Source of the DNA: Candidatus Krumholzibacteriota bacterium
Lineage (GTDB): Bacteria; Krumholzibacteriota; Krumholzibacteriia; Krumholzibacteriales; Krumholzibacteriaceae
Assembly (NCBI GenBank): GCA_030609325.1
Contig: JAUWCL010000026.1
Location: forward strand, 1-47,485
DNA length: 47,485 nt
Direction: 5' to 3'
Shown: one piece after another, positions 16,576-25,850 of the stretch
Layout: each line of letters begins with the position of its first letter
Numbering within the stretch: the first letter of the stretch is position 1
The notes under the pieces: model-generated
The model's input: the letters and a program-made list of their open reading frames with translations, nothing else
What the model was told of the DNA's origin: nothing
The model's database searches: none
Made by a program: the position numbers and the translations under genes

Positions 16576-17838
16576 TCAGGCGATCGAGCCTCCGTCTGCT
16601 CCGGCAAGGGTCAGGACGACCTCCGTTATGCGCTGGCCGTCGAGCCGCTCGATCCTGAATGTGATCCCCTCGTACTCGAACTCCTCACCCTCCTCGGGCA
16701 CCCTGCCAAGCAGGTTGTAAAGAAACCCCCCGAGTGTATCGACGTCCTCCGAGGCCAGCTCCATGCCGAGCATCTCACCGAGGTCGTCGAGAGAGGTCCT
16801 TCCCTCGACCACGTATCTGCCCTCCCCCGCTTTCCTCACGAGAGGCGCCTCGTGGTCGAACTCGTCCCTTATCTCGCCGACGATCTCCTCGAGGATGTCC
16901 TCGAGAGTAACGATGCCCGAGGTCCCTCCATACTCGTCGACGACTATAGCCATATGAATCTTCTTGACCTGGAATTCCTTGAGGAGGTCGTCGATCTTCT
17001 TGCCCTCGGGAACGAAGTAAGGCTCCCGCCTCATGTGCTCGATACCCCTGTCCTCCTCGCCGCTCGCGACAGTCACGAGCTCCTTCACGTAGAGCATGCC
17101 GACGATGCGGTCGATATTTCCATCGTAGACCGGAACGCGCGAATGCCCGGCGCCGGAGACCACCTCGCGCACCTCGGTCATCGTTATCCCTTTCTCGATG
17201 GCAAAAACGTCGATCCGCGGCACCATTACCTCGCGGACCTTCTTTTTACCGAACTCGACGATGCTGTGCACGAGCCGGCTGCCGTTGTCCTCGATGAACC
17301 CCTCACCCGGCTCCTCGGGATGATGGATCAGCATGAACTGTGAAGCGAGCTCGCCGGGGAGCTCGGGGTACACGAGCGAGATTATCCTCAGCAGCACACC
17401 GGAGAACGGCCTCAGCAGAATGTATAGGGGACAGAACGGGTACGATACGAGCCTTGCCATGCCGGCCGGATGCCTGACCGAGGTCCCGATACCCGCCAGG
17501 GCGGCGATCACCATGAGAAGCACGCCCGCAGCATGAACGGCGGCTACCGCGAGGTAGTGCTTTCCGGCCGACCACTCGAGTATCGCAGCCGCCGTTTCGG
17601 GCATTATGCGCGAGACGGCAACGATAATGGCGACCTGGACTGCGACGAGTATCATCGCCGCGTGCAGGCGTCCCTTGTGGATCATCTTCGAGCAGCTGTT
17701 CGCTCCGGATTCCTTCGGGAATACCCTGTCCTCACTCATGCGGGATACCTTCGTGAATGCCGTGAGCCCCCCCGCAGCGAGAAACTGGGCCACCGCCAGG
17801 AACATAAGCGCGATCGTTTTCAATATGAGCGGTTGCAT
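16576..17838 (-). CDS. corC: CorC/HlyC-type CBS-domain membrane protein (CNNM-like)
   Basis: The 420-aa product starts at the ATG at 17838; the open frame runs further upstream only as a shadow of ybeY. It has an N-terminal membrane domain (four hydrophobic segments in residues 1-150, diverged from usual DUF21), then two CBS domains (VREVMVPRIDVFAI; HSRVPVYDGNIDRIVGMLYV; HMAIVVDEYGGTSGIVTLED ILEEIVGEI in order) and a CorC/HlyC C-terminal domain (VEGRTSLDDLGEML, DTLGGFLYNLLGRVPEEGE). The family exports Mg2+ or supports magnesium and cobalt resistance. It follows ybeY by 13 nt in the classic phoH-ybeY-corC group. The gene symbol reflects family, not proven orthology. Confidence 0.92.
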   Translation of the reverse strand: MQPLILKTIALMFLAVAQFLAAGGLTAFTKVSRMSEDRVFPKESGANSCSKMIHKGRLHAAMILVAVQVAIIVAVSRIMPETAAAILEWSAGKHYLAVAAVHAAGVLLMVIAALAGIGTSVRHPAGMARLVSYPFCPLYILLRPFSGVLLRIISLVYPELPGELASQFMLIHHPEEPGEGFIEDNGSRLVHSIVEFGKKKVREVMVPRIDVFAIEKGITMTEVREVVSGAGHSRVPVYDGNIDRIVGMLYVKELVTVASGEEDRGIEHMRREPYFVPEGKKIDDLLKEFQVKKIHMAIVVDEYGGTSGIVTLEDILEEIVGEIRDEFDHEAPLVRKAGEGRYVVEGRTSLDDLGEMLGMELASEDVDTLGGFLYNLLGRVPEEGEEFEYEGITFRIERLDGQRITEVVLTLAGADGGSIA

Positions 17839-17851
17839 AGTCTTTCGTTCT

Positions 17852-18316
17852 TTATCCTCGAAACATCCTCGCGAGGTCCCTCTCCGGGACCATCCCCTCG
17901 AGGATCTCGCGTTCACGCTTTTCCATCCTCTCCCCCTCCTCTTCATCCCCGTGCGAAAATCCCTCGAGGTGGGAGAGCCCGTGAGCGACAAGCCTGAGCA
18001 GGTACGCCCGCCTCGAAACATTCAGCCTCGCGGCCGAAGCGGCGAGGCTCTTCCAGCAGATCAATATCTCCCCTGCGGGGCCCTCGCCCCGTGGAGCGGG
18101 ATCGTCGTCGTACACGAATGTGAGGATCTCGGCCGCGCCCTTGCGTCCCTTGTATTCCCGGTTGAGGCTGGCCATACGACGCTCGCCGATGAGCGTGACG
18201 TCGACCTGCCGGTCGCCGGCGCCTTTCGAGCCCAGGGCCTCCACCAGGTCGGCAGCCCTGTCAAACTCGCTTTTTCCTGTCACCGACGGACTGCTTCTGC
18301 CTGCCGTTATCCTCAA
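17852..18316 (-). CDS. ybeY: Endoribonuclease YbeY (rRNA maturation)
   Basis: YbeY is a zinc endoribonuclease that works in 16S rRNA 3' end maturation and ribosome quality control. The 154-aa product has the family core NREYKGRKGAAEILTF (the usual T-D-V is reduced here to EILTF) and the zinc site HGLSHLEGFSH with three His in H-x3-H-x5-H spacing, followed by the helix EEGERMEKREREIL. The start is a TTG at 18316 with GGAGGGGG 8 nt before. It overlaps the end of pgpH by 56 nt. A GTG at 18283 is possible but lacks an SD. It sits between pgpH and corC. Confidence 0.93.
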   Translation of the reverse strand: MRITAGRSSPSVTGKSEFDRAADLVEALGSKGAGDRQVDVTLIGERRMASLNREYKGRKGAAEILTFVYDDDPAPRGEGPAGEILICWKSLAASAARLNVSRRAYLLRLVAHGLSHLEGFSHGDEEEGERMEKREREILEGMVPERDLARMFRG

Positions 18317-20561
18317 CGCCTCCGCCCCCCTCCATGTCCGGATCGTCCTGCGACGGATACTGCACGCGCGGATGAAAGATGCCGGTGAGGAACTTTATGA
18401 ACTTCTCCCTTATCGCAGCGATGTCGTTCAAGGTCAGACCGCTGTTGTCCAGTTCCCCGTCGTTCATCCTCGCCGCGAAAATCTTCGTTACGAGCGACCT
18501 GATTCTCGGCGAGGTAGGTTCTTTGAGCGACCTGACGGCCGCCTCGCACGAGTCGGCGAGCATGATCAATGCGGTCTCCTTCGACTGGGGCCTCGGCCCC
18601 GGATATCTGAAATCATCGACATTCACGCTGTCATGCGAATCGTACTCGAGCGCCTTGTTGTAGAAGAACGCCATGACCGTTGTCCCGTGATGCTCGCGGA
18701 TACCGTCCATGACAACCTTCGGCATCTTCTCCTTCTTCGCGAGGTCGACGCCCTCCTTGACGTGCGACGCGAGGATCAGCGCCGACATCGTCGGGGAGAG
18801 CTTCTCGTGCTTGTTGAAGTTCTCACCCTTGTTCTCGAAGAAGTACTCCGGCTTGGCGAGCTTGCCTATATCGTGATAGTAGGCCGACACCCTGGCGAGC
18901 AGCCCGTTGGCAGCCACGTCCGAGGCCACCGCCTCGACCATGTTGCCTACCATCAGGGAATGATGGTATGTCCCGGGCGCCTCCATGATCAGTCTCTTGA
19001 GGAGCGGCCTGTTCAGGTCACTCAGCTCCATCAGGGTGAAATTCGTCGTCACGCTGAACAGCGACTCGAAGATCGGCATGAGGAACATGACGAGGATCGT
19101 GCATGCAAAAGCGTTCACGATCCCCGACAGGGAGCCGAAAAGGAACTCGCTTACACCGAAAGCGCCTGAGATGCCGAAACTCGAGATCCCGATGATGTAT
19201 GCGAGCGAGACGTAGAGGAATATCGCGTAGAAATTACGCCTTTCGCGCAGCTGGGCGATGCTGAAGATCGCGGCCGAGCCGGCCAGTATCGAGATAAACG
19301 CGAGGTTTCCCGGAAGGTCGGTGTGCGTGATCAGGAGAAGCGAGGCGAACAGCGTGAAGATCAGCGCGGTCAGCGTACCGAAGAATGCGGTCGCCACCAG
19401 CGACACGAAGGCGATGGGCACAAGATACTCGCTGAGGAACGGCAGCCTGACCACCAGGGCCGTCATCAGCAGATAGAACAGAACTATTATGAATGTCAGC
19501 GTCAGCTTCTCCGTCTCCCTGACGAGGGGCCTGTCGAACCTGTAGAGGGCCGCCGCGAACATCGCCGCGAGAAGGAGTATGCGCACGATCTTGCTGATGA
19601 ATAGCAGAAAACTCTTTGTCGGCGACGTAGACAGCTCGAGCCGCGTTCGCGAACGCTCCAGGGACTCGAGCTCCCCGACCTGCTTCTTGGTCACCTTGTC
19701 GTGCTTGGCTATGATCCGCTGGTTCTCCGACACCTTGTACTCGCGGGTGACCTCGGCCATCGCAGCATCCCGTCTCCGTCTCGTCTCATCGGCGTCGTAG
19801 ACCATATTGGGAACGATGTGCGACCGGACGATCGCGTAGAACAACTGCTGCGCGTCGTCGCTGTTGGGAAAAACGCGCTCGGCCCGCCCCAGTATGACGG
19901 CTTCGAGCTGACCCTGCTCGAGCAGGCCGTTCGCCGGCGTCAGTCTCTCGGAATCGCCGTCCATCAGCGATATGTGCGGATAGTCCCTCCGTCTCAGCGG
20001 CGAGGCGTCGTTTATTATCCCGCTCTCGAGGAGCCCTCTCTGTATGGCAAGTCCCTCGTCGAGAATCTTCCGGCGCGTCTCCCGCTTGAGGAGGAGCTCC
20101 ACCGGCTCTCTCTCGAGGGCGGGAACCATCTCCCTCATGATCTGCGCCCTTTCCTCGGGCGGAATCGAATCGACCGTGGCGACCGCCTTTATCCTCTCCA
20201 TCAGCCCGGTCAGGTCTCCGGGAAGGTGCTTGAACGCCTCGGATCTCATCTTGTATACCGGGGGAACGCTGACGGCGGCCCTCGCCCTGTTGATCTCGAC
20301 TTCCTGGTTGCTCAGCGGAACAACGAAGGTGAACGGGGAGATCACGTCGACATCGGCGATGTCGCCCTCGTTGAAAGCCACCTCTCTCGTCTTTCTCGTC
20401 GGCGGGAAGAGGAGTATCGAGAGCGCGACAAACACCACGATGTAGATGGCAGGAAGCAGACGACTGTCGTCCCTCAGCGAAGCGGGACGCAGGGCCGTCA
20501 ACCCCCTGCGCAATCCATCGAGGGAATTGCCGCTCTCGCCCCCTGACTGCTGATTATTCAT
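18261..20561 (-). CDS. pgpH: PgpH-type 7TM-HD phosphodiesterase (c-di-AMP)
   Basis: PgpH proteins hydrolyse cyclic di-AMP with a cytosolic HD domain. This 766-aa protein has an N-terminal membrane segment (LLPAIYIVVFVALSILLF), a large extracytoplasmic 7TMR-HDED domain (residues about 65-320), seven further helices (about 325-500), and an HD domain. The HD residues are visible as APGTYHHSLMVGNM (near 530), YYHDIGKL (near 561), HEKLSP and IREHHGTT. It overlaps phoH by 8 nt upstream and ybeY by 56 nt downstream. phoH-pgpH-ybeY is a well-known order. No diadenylate cyclase is in this window, although a YbbR protein is (27237-28220). Confidence 0.95.
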   Translation of the reverse strand: MNNQQSGGESGNSLDGLRRGLTALRPASLRDDSRLLPAIYIVVFVALSILLFPPTRKTREVAFNEGDIADVDVISPFTFVVPLSNQEVEINRARAAVSVPPVYKMRSEAFKHLPGDLTGLMERIKAVATVDSIPPEERAQIMREMVPALEREPVELLLKRETRRKILDEGLAIQRGLLESGIINDASPLRRRDYPHISLMDGDSERLTPANGLLEQGQLEAVILGRAERVFPNSDDAQQLFYAIVRSHIVPNMVYDADETRRRRDAAMAEVTREYKVSENQRIIAKHDKVTKKQVGELESLERSRTRLELSTSPTKSFLLFISKIVRILLLAAMFAAALYRFDRPLVRETEKLTLTFIIVLFYLLMTALVVRLPFLSEYLVPIAFVSLVATAFFGTLTALIFTLFASLLLITHTDLPGNLAFISILAGSAAIFSIAQLRERRNFYAIFLYVSLAYIIGISSFGISGAFGVSEFLFGSLSGIVNAFACTILVMFLMPIFESLFSVTTNFTLMELSDLNRPLLKRLIMEAPGTYHHSLMVGNMVEAVASDVAANGLLARVSAYYHDIGKLAKPEYFFENKGENFNKHEKLSPTMSALILASHVKEGVDLAKKEKMPKVVMDGIREHHGTTVMAFFYNKALEYDSHDSVNVDDFRYPGPRPQSKETALIMLADSCEAAVRSLKEPTSPRIRSLVTKIFAARMNDGELDNSGLTLNDIAAIREKFIKFLTGIFHPRVQYPSQDDPDMEGGGGVEDNGRQKQSVGDRKKRV

Positions 20562-21546
20562 CGGAAACCTCCGACTCGCCGCCGCCGTCCGGCCTTATAC
20601 GGCTGAAAGCCTTTATGATCCTCTTGACGAGGCTGTGCCGCACAACGTCTTCCTCTCCGAACCATACGAACTTTATACCCTCGACATCGCCGAGTATCTC
20701 CGAGACAACCACGAGCCCCGATTTAGAGGGGTCGGCCAGGTCGATCTGGGTGATGTCGCCCGTAACAATCGCCTTCGAGCTGACTCCCAGTCTCGTCAGG
20801 AACATCTTCATCTGCATGATCGTGCTGTTCTGCGCCTCGTCGAGAACGGCGAACGCGCTGTTCAGCGTCCTCCCGCGCATGTACGCGAGAGGCGCTATCT
20901 CGAGAACACCCGTGTCGATCATCCTCTGGGTCTTTTCCCTTCCTATCATATCGTGCAGCGCGTCAAATATCGGTCTGATATACGGATCGATCTTCTCCTG
21001 CAGGTCCCCCGGCAGGAATCCGAGGTTCTCACCCGCTTCTACGACCGGCCTCGACAGAAAGATCTTCTCGATCTCCCCTCTCTTCAGCGCCGCCAGAGCC
21101 ATCGCGATGGCGAGATATGTCTTGCCCGTTCCGGCCGGCCCGATCGCGAAAACTATGTCGTACTCCGCCACCCCGGTGACATATTCTTTCTGCCGAACGC
21201 TCCTCGGGACTATGCTCCTTCTCCTGACAGTCGAATAGTAGACAACCGTCTCGTCGAGGGAGCCTATCTTCTCCACCTTCCCCTCACCCCCGCGCAGAAC
21301 GGTCAGCACATCGCCCTCGGTGACCACCCGGCCACCGGCCGCGATGCTTATCAGCGTCTGCATCACTGAAGTCAGCTCCTCTACCCGCCTGTTCGGGCCG
21401 GTTATAATGATCTCGTCGCCACGGACGACGATGTCCTGCTCGAAGTGTTCCTCGATCAGGTTCAGGTTCCTGTCGCCCACGCCGAGGAGTTTGAAAGCGT
21501 CGACGCCGGCCAGGGACAGCACTCTTTTTCTCGATTTCTGCTTCAA
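20554..21546 (-). CDS. phoH: PhoH-like ATPase (YbeZ)
   Basis: This is a 330-aa cytoplasmic P-loop ATPase of the PhoH/YbeZ family, which partners YbeY in RNA processing. Residues 1-110 hold the N-terminal KH-like part (HFEQDIVVRGDEIIITGPN). The ATPase has Walker A GPAGTGKTYLA at about 135 and Walker B FAVLDEAQNST at about 232, with MFLTRLGVSSKAIVTGDITQ as the sensor motif. The start is TTG (21546) with AAAGGGG 8 nt upstream. It opens the run of nine genes down to glyS; the 84 nt upstream separate it from the LysM lipoprotein gene, and I find no convincing promoter there. Confidence 0.95.
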   Translation of the reverse strand: MKQKSRKRVLSLAGVDAFKLLGVGDRNLNLIEEHFEQDIVVRGDEIIITGPNRRVEELTSVMQTLISIAAGGRVVTEGDVLTVLRGGEGKVEKIGSLDETVVYYSTVRRRSIVPRSVRQKEYVTGVAEYDIVFAIGPAGTGKTYLAIAMALAALKRGEIEKIFLSRPVVEAGENLGFLPGDLQEKIDPYIRPIFDALHDMIGREKTQRMIDTGVLEIAPLAYMRGRTLNSAFAVLDEAQNSTIMQMKMFLTRLGVSSKAIVTGDITQIDLADPSKSGLVVVSEILGDVEGIKFVWFGEEDVVRHSLVKRIIKAFSRIRPDGGGESEVSDE

Positions 21547-21630
21547 GAACCGTTCCCCTTTAATACAAAACCCCTGGCCCGCCCTCGCAGACCAAGAGTC
21601 TTGTATGGTAAGTCTGTATGACCGCCTCGC

Positions 21631-22338
21631 TTAATCCGAAGCAGGAAATTCTCGAGGAACGACCAATTCCTGCTCGGTGAAGATCAGGTCGGGATCGTCG
21701 ATCCTGTCCCTGTTGGCCTCGTAAAGGACGGGCCACTGGCGGTAGTTGTCGTACACTTCCCAGTATCCTGCGATCTTGGCAAGCCACTCGTCCTGCATGA
21801 CCTTGTGCTTGCGGGGCCATGTCCTCGGTACCTGGAGCATCCAGCCAGCCAGAACCCAGTCGGGATCCTCTATCATCTCGTAATTCCCTCTCCACAGCCT
21901 CGTCCACTTGAGGGGATCGCCGTAGATCTGCTCGTATCCCGCCACTATCCAGAGGCATTCACCGTACTCGAGCTTCCATTCCTTGGGCAGCGATGCAAGC
22001 TCCTGCAGCTGGAGCGTGAACTCATCGACCTGATTGCGCAGCCTCGAGTATTCCCTCTCCGAGTCGCGCAGCTCCCTTGTGAGCATCTGGATGTCTTCCT
22101 TGTTCTGATCGAGCTGCTTCTGGGCGGTATCTGAACGGGCCTGAAGCGATTCGAGCTCGGCCGAGAGATCGAAGCAGTACAGATCCCTGTCCTTCTTCGA
22201 CAGCTTCTGATATTCTTCGTCCTCGTAGTACTCGCCAGCGGTGATATCGATCTCTCGGGTCTTGTGCCTGCTACAGCCCGCGGCCAGCACGACGATCAGA
22301 GGAATGAACACCAGCGCTATCAGTAATCTCTTGTTCAT
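21631..22338 (-). CDS. Lipoprotein with coiled coil and LysM-like domains
   Basis: The product is 235 aa from the ATG at 22338, chosen because GGAG lies 9 nt before it; an ATG at 22347 has no room for an SD. It has a lipobox (LAAGC, Cys near residue 22), a coiled coil (about 50-115: DTAQKQLDQNKEDIQMLTRE) and a C-terminal half with two LysM-like modules. The motifs are YGECLWIVAGYEQIYGDPLK and DEWLAKIAGYWEVYDNYRQW, each followed by a W-x-LY/LWR-N and an end such as ILQVP- or LVVP-like. It resembles YgaU/LysM envelope proteins of FCB genomes that bind peptidoglycan. It is 27 nt after the small lipoprotein gene. Its exact role is unknown. Confidence 0.8.
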   Translation of the reverse strand: MNKRLLIALVFIPLIVVLAAGCSRHKTREIDITAGEYYEDEEYQKLSKKDRDLYCFDLSAELESLQARSDTAQKQLDQNKEDIQMLTRELRDSEREYSRLRNQVDEFTLQLQELASLPKEWKLEYGECLWIVAGYEQIYGDPLKWTRLWRGNYEMIEDPDWVLAGWMLQVPRTWPRKHKVMQDEWLAKIAGYWEVYDNYRQWPVLYEANRDRIDDPDLIFTEQELVVPREFPASD

Positions 22339-22365
22339 TATTCCCATCTCCGTTCTGTCAGCCGC

Positions 22366-22656
22366 CTATTCCCTGCCGCTGCCTTTTTTCATTTCGTGGA
22401 CCCTCTTCTCGAGCTCGTCGGGCTTGTCACTGATCGCATCGATGTCGGCGCGCTTGTCGGCGAGCCTTGTCTTCAGATCCGCCACCCTTTCGCCCGTCTC
22501 AGTCGCTTCCTGCTCGTACGTCTCCGCGTCCAGGCAGGTCTCATCGAGGGTCACGAGACTCGTCTCACATGGAGGAGCGGGTCCGCAACCGGCAGAAAAT
22601 CCTACAAACAGGCCGAATATGAGCGTCATTATCAGCCATCCGTGTGCTGATTTCAT
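22366..22656 (-). CDS. Small coiled-coil lipoprotein
   Basis: This 96-aa product has a hydrophobic signal (MKSAHGWLIMTLIFGLFVGF) ending in SAGC, so it is probably lipid-anchored. The mature part is short, with two further Cys (PPCETS, DETCLD), and then a predicted coiled coil (ERVADLKTRLADKRADIDAI to VHEMKKG). It looks like an Lpp-style spacer protein, which is only a structural comparison. It precedes the LysM lipoprotein and shares its promoter at 22703-22731. Confidence 0.75.
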   Translation of the reverse strand: MKSAHGWLIMTLIFGLFVGFSAGCGPAPPCETSLVTLDETCLDAETYEQEATETGERVADLKTRLADKRADIDAISDKPDELEKRVHEMKKGSGRE

Positions 22657-22702
22657 AACCTTTTGTCCTTCCTGCCTTTATATACAATAACAACTTACAG
22701 GA

Positions 22703-22731
22703 ACATTAATGCCGCACCGGCTGCATGTCAA
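22703..22731 (-). promoter_or_regulatory. Promoter of the two small lipoprotein genes
   Basis: The minus strand has a perfect TTGACA (22726-22731), a 17-bp spacer and TAATGT (22703-22708), which is a weak -10. The predicted start near 22696 gives a leader of about 40 nt. The SD is AAGGACAAAAGG just before the ATG. Confidence 0.5.
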
Positions 22732-22783
22732 GCAAAAAGCCTTTTACAGCATTCGTGCAAGAGCTGTGCCTGATAATGCCCCG

Positions 22784-24589
22784 TTATTCCCTTTTGTTCC
22801 TTTCCGTTACCCTGATATGTAGTTCCTCCAGGATACTCTCCTCGACCTCCGAAGGCGCCCCTTCCATCAGTGACGCAGCGCTCTGCGTCTTGGGAAACGC
22901 TATGAAATCCCTTATGGAACTCTCTCCGGCCATTACCATGGCCAGCCGGTCGAGGCCTATGGCAACCCCTCCGTGGGGCGGGGCGCCGTATTCGAAGGCC
23001 TCGAGGAGAAATCCGAATTTACTCTCGGCTTCCTCCTCGCCGATGCCTATCACGCCGAACAGCTTCTCCTGAAGCTCCCGCCTGTGGATCCTGATCGATC
23101 CCGAGCCAAGCTCGGTACCGTTGCAGACGAGATCGTAGAGATGCCCGCGGACAGCTCCCGGATCCGAGTCGATTCCGGGGATGTCTTCCTCGAGCGGCAT
23201 GGAGAAGATATGATGGGCCGGTTCCCAACCCCCATCACCCGACGGTATGAAGAGGGGAAACCTGTTGACCCAGAGGAACCGCATCTCATTGCTCCCCTCG
23301 ACCAGTTCCGCCCCCAGGTGAGTCCTGAGCGTCCCGAGGGACTTCTCGACTACCGGAACATCGCCGGCCACAAGCAATATAAGTGAGGGGATCGAAGCCG
23401 ATACGCCGAATCTCTCGAGAATGGCGTCCATCTCGCCGCCGCCGAGGAATTTCGCTATAGGCGACTCCACGCCGTTCCCGTCGACGCTGACCGTTGCCAG
23501 TCCTCCCGCCCCGGCGCCCCTGACGAGCTTCTCGAGCTTCTTGATCTGACTCTTCGACTGTCCCAGCCCGCCGGGCCAGGAGATCCCCCTGACCACACCG
23601 CCCCCCTCGACCGCCGAGGCGAAGGCGGAAAAACCGCTGCCGCGGAAGATGTCGGAACAGTCGGAGAGCTCGAGGCCGAACCTCAGATCGGGCTTGTCCG
23701 TGCCGTACCTGAGCATCGCCCCGTCGTAGTCCAGGACTGGAAAGGGCGTCTCCAACTCGATCCCGGCCACCTCGAGGAATATCTTTTTCATCAGGCCCTC
23801 GGTGAGGGAGAATACATCGCCCTCCGAGATGAAGCTCATCTCGATGTCTATCTGCGTATGCTCGGGCTGCCGGTCCGCGCGCAGGTCCTCGTCGCGAAGG
23901 CACCTGGCCAACTGGAAATACCTGTCGACTCCCGAGACCATCAGTATCTGCTTGTAGAGCTGCGGGCTCTGAGGCAGGGCGTAGAACCTGCCGGGCTGGA
24001 GCCTGCTCGGAACGATGTAGTCCCTCGCCCCCTCGGGGGTACCGCGGACGAGCATCGGCGTCTCGACCTCGATGAAATCCTCGCTGGAGAGGTAATTCCT
24101 CGTCTTAAGCGCGATCTCGTGCCGGAGCCTCAAGTTCGACTGCATCGAGTCGCGGCGCAGATCGAGATACCTGTACTTCAGCCTCATCTCATCGCTCGCC
24201 TGCGACTTGTCGGTCACATTGAAGGGAGGCACTTTGCTCCGGTTGAAGACCTCCGCGGCGGAGACCTTCACCTCGACCTCGCCCGTGCCCATGGCGGCAT
24301 TGATCATGTCGCACGGCCGTTTCCTTACCGTGCCCCTGACCGCCAGTACATCCTCGTTCCTCAGCGATTTGAACAACGTGCAGAGCTCCTCGTCGCCCGC
24401 CTCGACGACGAGCTGCACGAGCCCGCTGCGGTCCCACATGTCGAGGAAGGTCAGGTCGCCGAACTCACGGACCTTCCTTACCCAGCCGGCGAGCGTCACC
24501 TCGCTCCCCTCGTCGCCCGCCCTGAGTTTCCCGCACATCGCGGTCCTCCTCCACTCCTCGCCGAAATGATATACCGTTATGTCAGTCAA
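22784..24589 (-). CDS. aspS: Aspartyl-tRNA synthetase
   Basis: A 601-aa class IIb synthetase that charges tRNA-Asp (or both tRNA-Asp and tRNA-Asn in non-discriminating forms; I cannot tell which). It has the N-terminal OB-fold (VTLAGWVRKVREFGDLTFLD), motif 1 region (YLSSEDFIEVETPML), motif 2 (YFQLARCLRDEDLRADRQPE, then HTQIDIEMSF), the bacterial GAD insertion (about 290-420), and motif 3 (AIGLDRLAMVMAGESSIRDF). The start is TTG at 24589, overlapping hisS by 8 nt; a later ATG would cut the conserved N-terminus. Length is typical of the bacterial type. Confidence 0.97.
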   Translation of the reverse strand: MTDITVYHFGEEWRRTAMCGKLRAGDEGSEVTLAGWVRKVREFGDLTFLDMWDRSGLVQLVVEAGDEELCTLFKSLRNEDVLAVRGTVRKRPCDMINAAMGTGEVEVKVSAAEVFNRSKVPPFNVTDKSQASDEMRLKYRYLDLRRDSMQSNLRLRHEIALKTRNYLSSEDFIEVETPMLVRGTPEGARDYIVPSRLQPGRFYALPQSPQLYKQILMVSGVDRYFQLARCLRDEDLRADRQPEHTQIDIEMSFISEGDVFSLTEGLMKKIFLEVAGIELETPFPVLDYDGAMLRYGTDKPDLRFGLELSDCSDIFRGSGFSAFASAVEGGGVVRGISWPGGLGQSKSQIKKLEKLVRGAGAGGLATVSVDGNGVESPIAKFLGGGEMDAILERFGVSASIPSLILLVAGDVPVVEKSLGTLRTHLGAELVEGSNEMRFLWVNRFPLFIPSGDGGWEPAHHIFSMPLEEDIPGIDSDPGAVRGHLYDLVCNGTELGSGSIRIHRRELQEKLFGVIGIGEEEAESKFGFLLEAFEYGAPPHGGVAIGLDRLAMVMAGESSIRDFIAFPKTQSAASLMEGAPSEVEESILEELHIRVTERNKRE

Positions 24590-25850
24590 CTTCGTTCTTC
24601 CTCTCCTGCAGTATCCTCGCTGCCAGCCCTTCGAGCGGGACGTTCTCCTGACCGCCGCTCGCGAGGACCTTCACCGCCGCTTCCCTTTTCTCCAGTTCTT
24701 CCGACCCTATGATCACGGCAAGCGGCGCTCCCGATTCGGAGGCGGCCTTCATCTGCTTCTTCATCGAACGTCCGGACAGGTCGATCGAGATCCGCACCCC
24801 CTCGGAGCGCAGCCTTCCGGCTATAGACAGGACCGCGGCCGCGGCCGACTCGTCGGGCAGTATGAAGAACGCGTCGAGCCGGTCGAGCACTATCTTCCCG
24901 GCAAACTCCTCCGGCAGATTCTCCATCAGCCTCTCCATTCCTGCCGAGAAACCTACCGCAGGGATACTTCCGCCGCTGCATTCCTCGGCGAGGCCGTCGT
25001 ACCTCCCGCCGCCGCACAGGGCGTTCTGCCCTCCGAGCCCCGGGTGCAGGACCTCGTAGGCCGTCTTCGTATAGTAATCGAGTCCCCTTACGAGAAGGGG
25101 ATCGAGCATGAAATCCACTTTCATGTCGCGGAGAATCGACTGCAACCCCTCGAAATGCTCCGAGCACTCGCTGCAGAGGTGATCGGTTATCACCGGCAAC
25201 TTAGTCTTGATGTCGCCGCATTCCTTGCAGTCGAAGATCCGCATCGGGTTGACGTCTGCCCTCTCGCCACAGTTATCGCACAGCTCGTCCCTGCGCTCCT
25301 CGAGCGCTCCTCTCAGCACGTCGCGGAAGCCGGGACGGCAGACGGGGCAGCCGACGCTGTTGAGCCGGACCTCGAGCCCCTCAAACCCGAACATCCGGTA
25401 TACGGCGAGGCTGAGATCTATTATCTCGGCGTCGATCGCCGGACCGGGGTGCCCGATCGCCTCGGCGCCGAACTGGTGAAACTGGCGGTACCTGCCGGCC
25501 TGCGGCCTGTCGTACCTGAACATCGGGCCCTGATACCAGAACCTCGTTATGCCGCCGGCCCTGTGGAGACCGTTCTCTATAAAGGCACGCATGACAGGCG
25601 CGGTATTCTCCGGTCTGAGAGTGAGGCTGCGTCCCTTCTTGTCAGTGAATATGTACATCTCCTTCGAGACTATGTCGGTCGTCTTGCCGACGGCGCGGAC
25701 GAACAGCTCGGAGACCTCGAACACCGGCGTGCGGATCTCGCTGTAGCCATACCCGTCGGCAAGGACGGCGAGCATCTCCTCGACCTTCGCCCATGAACGC
25801 ATCCGGTCCCCGAAAAGGTCCTGTGTTCCCCTTGGTCTCCTGAATCTCAT
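24582..25850 (-). CDS. hisS: Histidyl-tRNA synthetase
   Basis: A 422-aa class II synthetase that charges tRNA-His. Signatures are PRGTQDLFGD at the N-terminus, SLTLRPENTAPVMRAFI, motif 2 with FWYQGPMFRYDRPQAGRYR and FHQFGAE, the HisA motifs LVRGLDYYTKTAYE and CGGGRYDGLAEE, and motif 3 VGFSAGMERL. The C-terminal anticodon-binding domain follows from about residue 325. The mid-protein has several Cys pairs (CPVC, CDNC, CKEC, CSEC) in the insertion region, which could bind metal; this is seen in some HisRS proteins. It overlaps vanZ by 4 nt (ATGA) and aspS by 8 nt. Confidence 0.97.
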   Translation of the reverse strand: MRFRRPRGTQDLFGDRMRSWAKVEEMLAVLADGYGYSEIRTPVFEVSELFVRAVGKTTDIVSKEMYIFTDKKGRSLTLRPENTAPVMRAFIENGLHRAGGITRFWYQGPMFRYDRPQAGRYRQFHQFGAEAIGHPGPAIDAEIIDLSLAVYRMFGFEGLEVRLNSVGCPVCRPGFRDVLRGALEERRDELCDNCGERADVNPMRIFDCKECGDIKTKLPVITDHLCSECSEHFEGLQSILRDMKVDFMLDPLLVRGLDYYTKTAYEVLHPGLGGQNALCGGGRYDGLAEECSGGSIPAVGFSAGMERLMENLPEEFAGKIVLDRLDAFFILPDESAAAAVLSIAGRLRSEGVRISIDLSGRSMKKQMKAASESGAPLAVIIGSEELEKREAAVKVLASGGQENVPLEGLAARILQERKNEVD

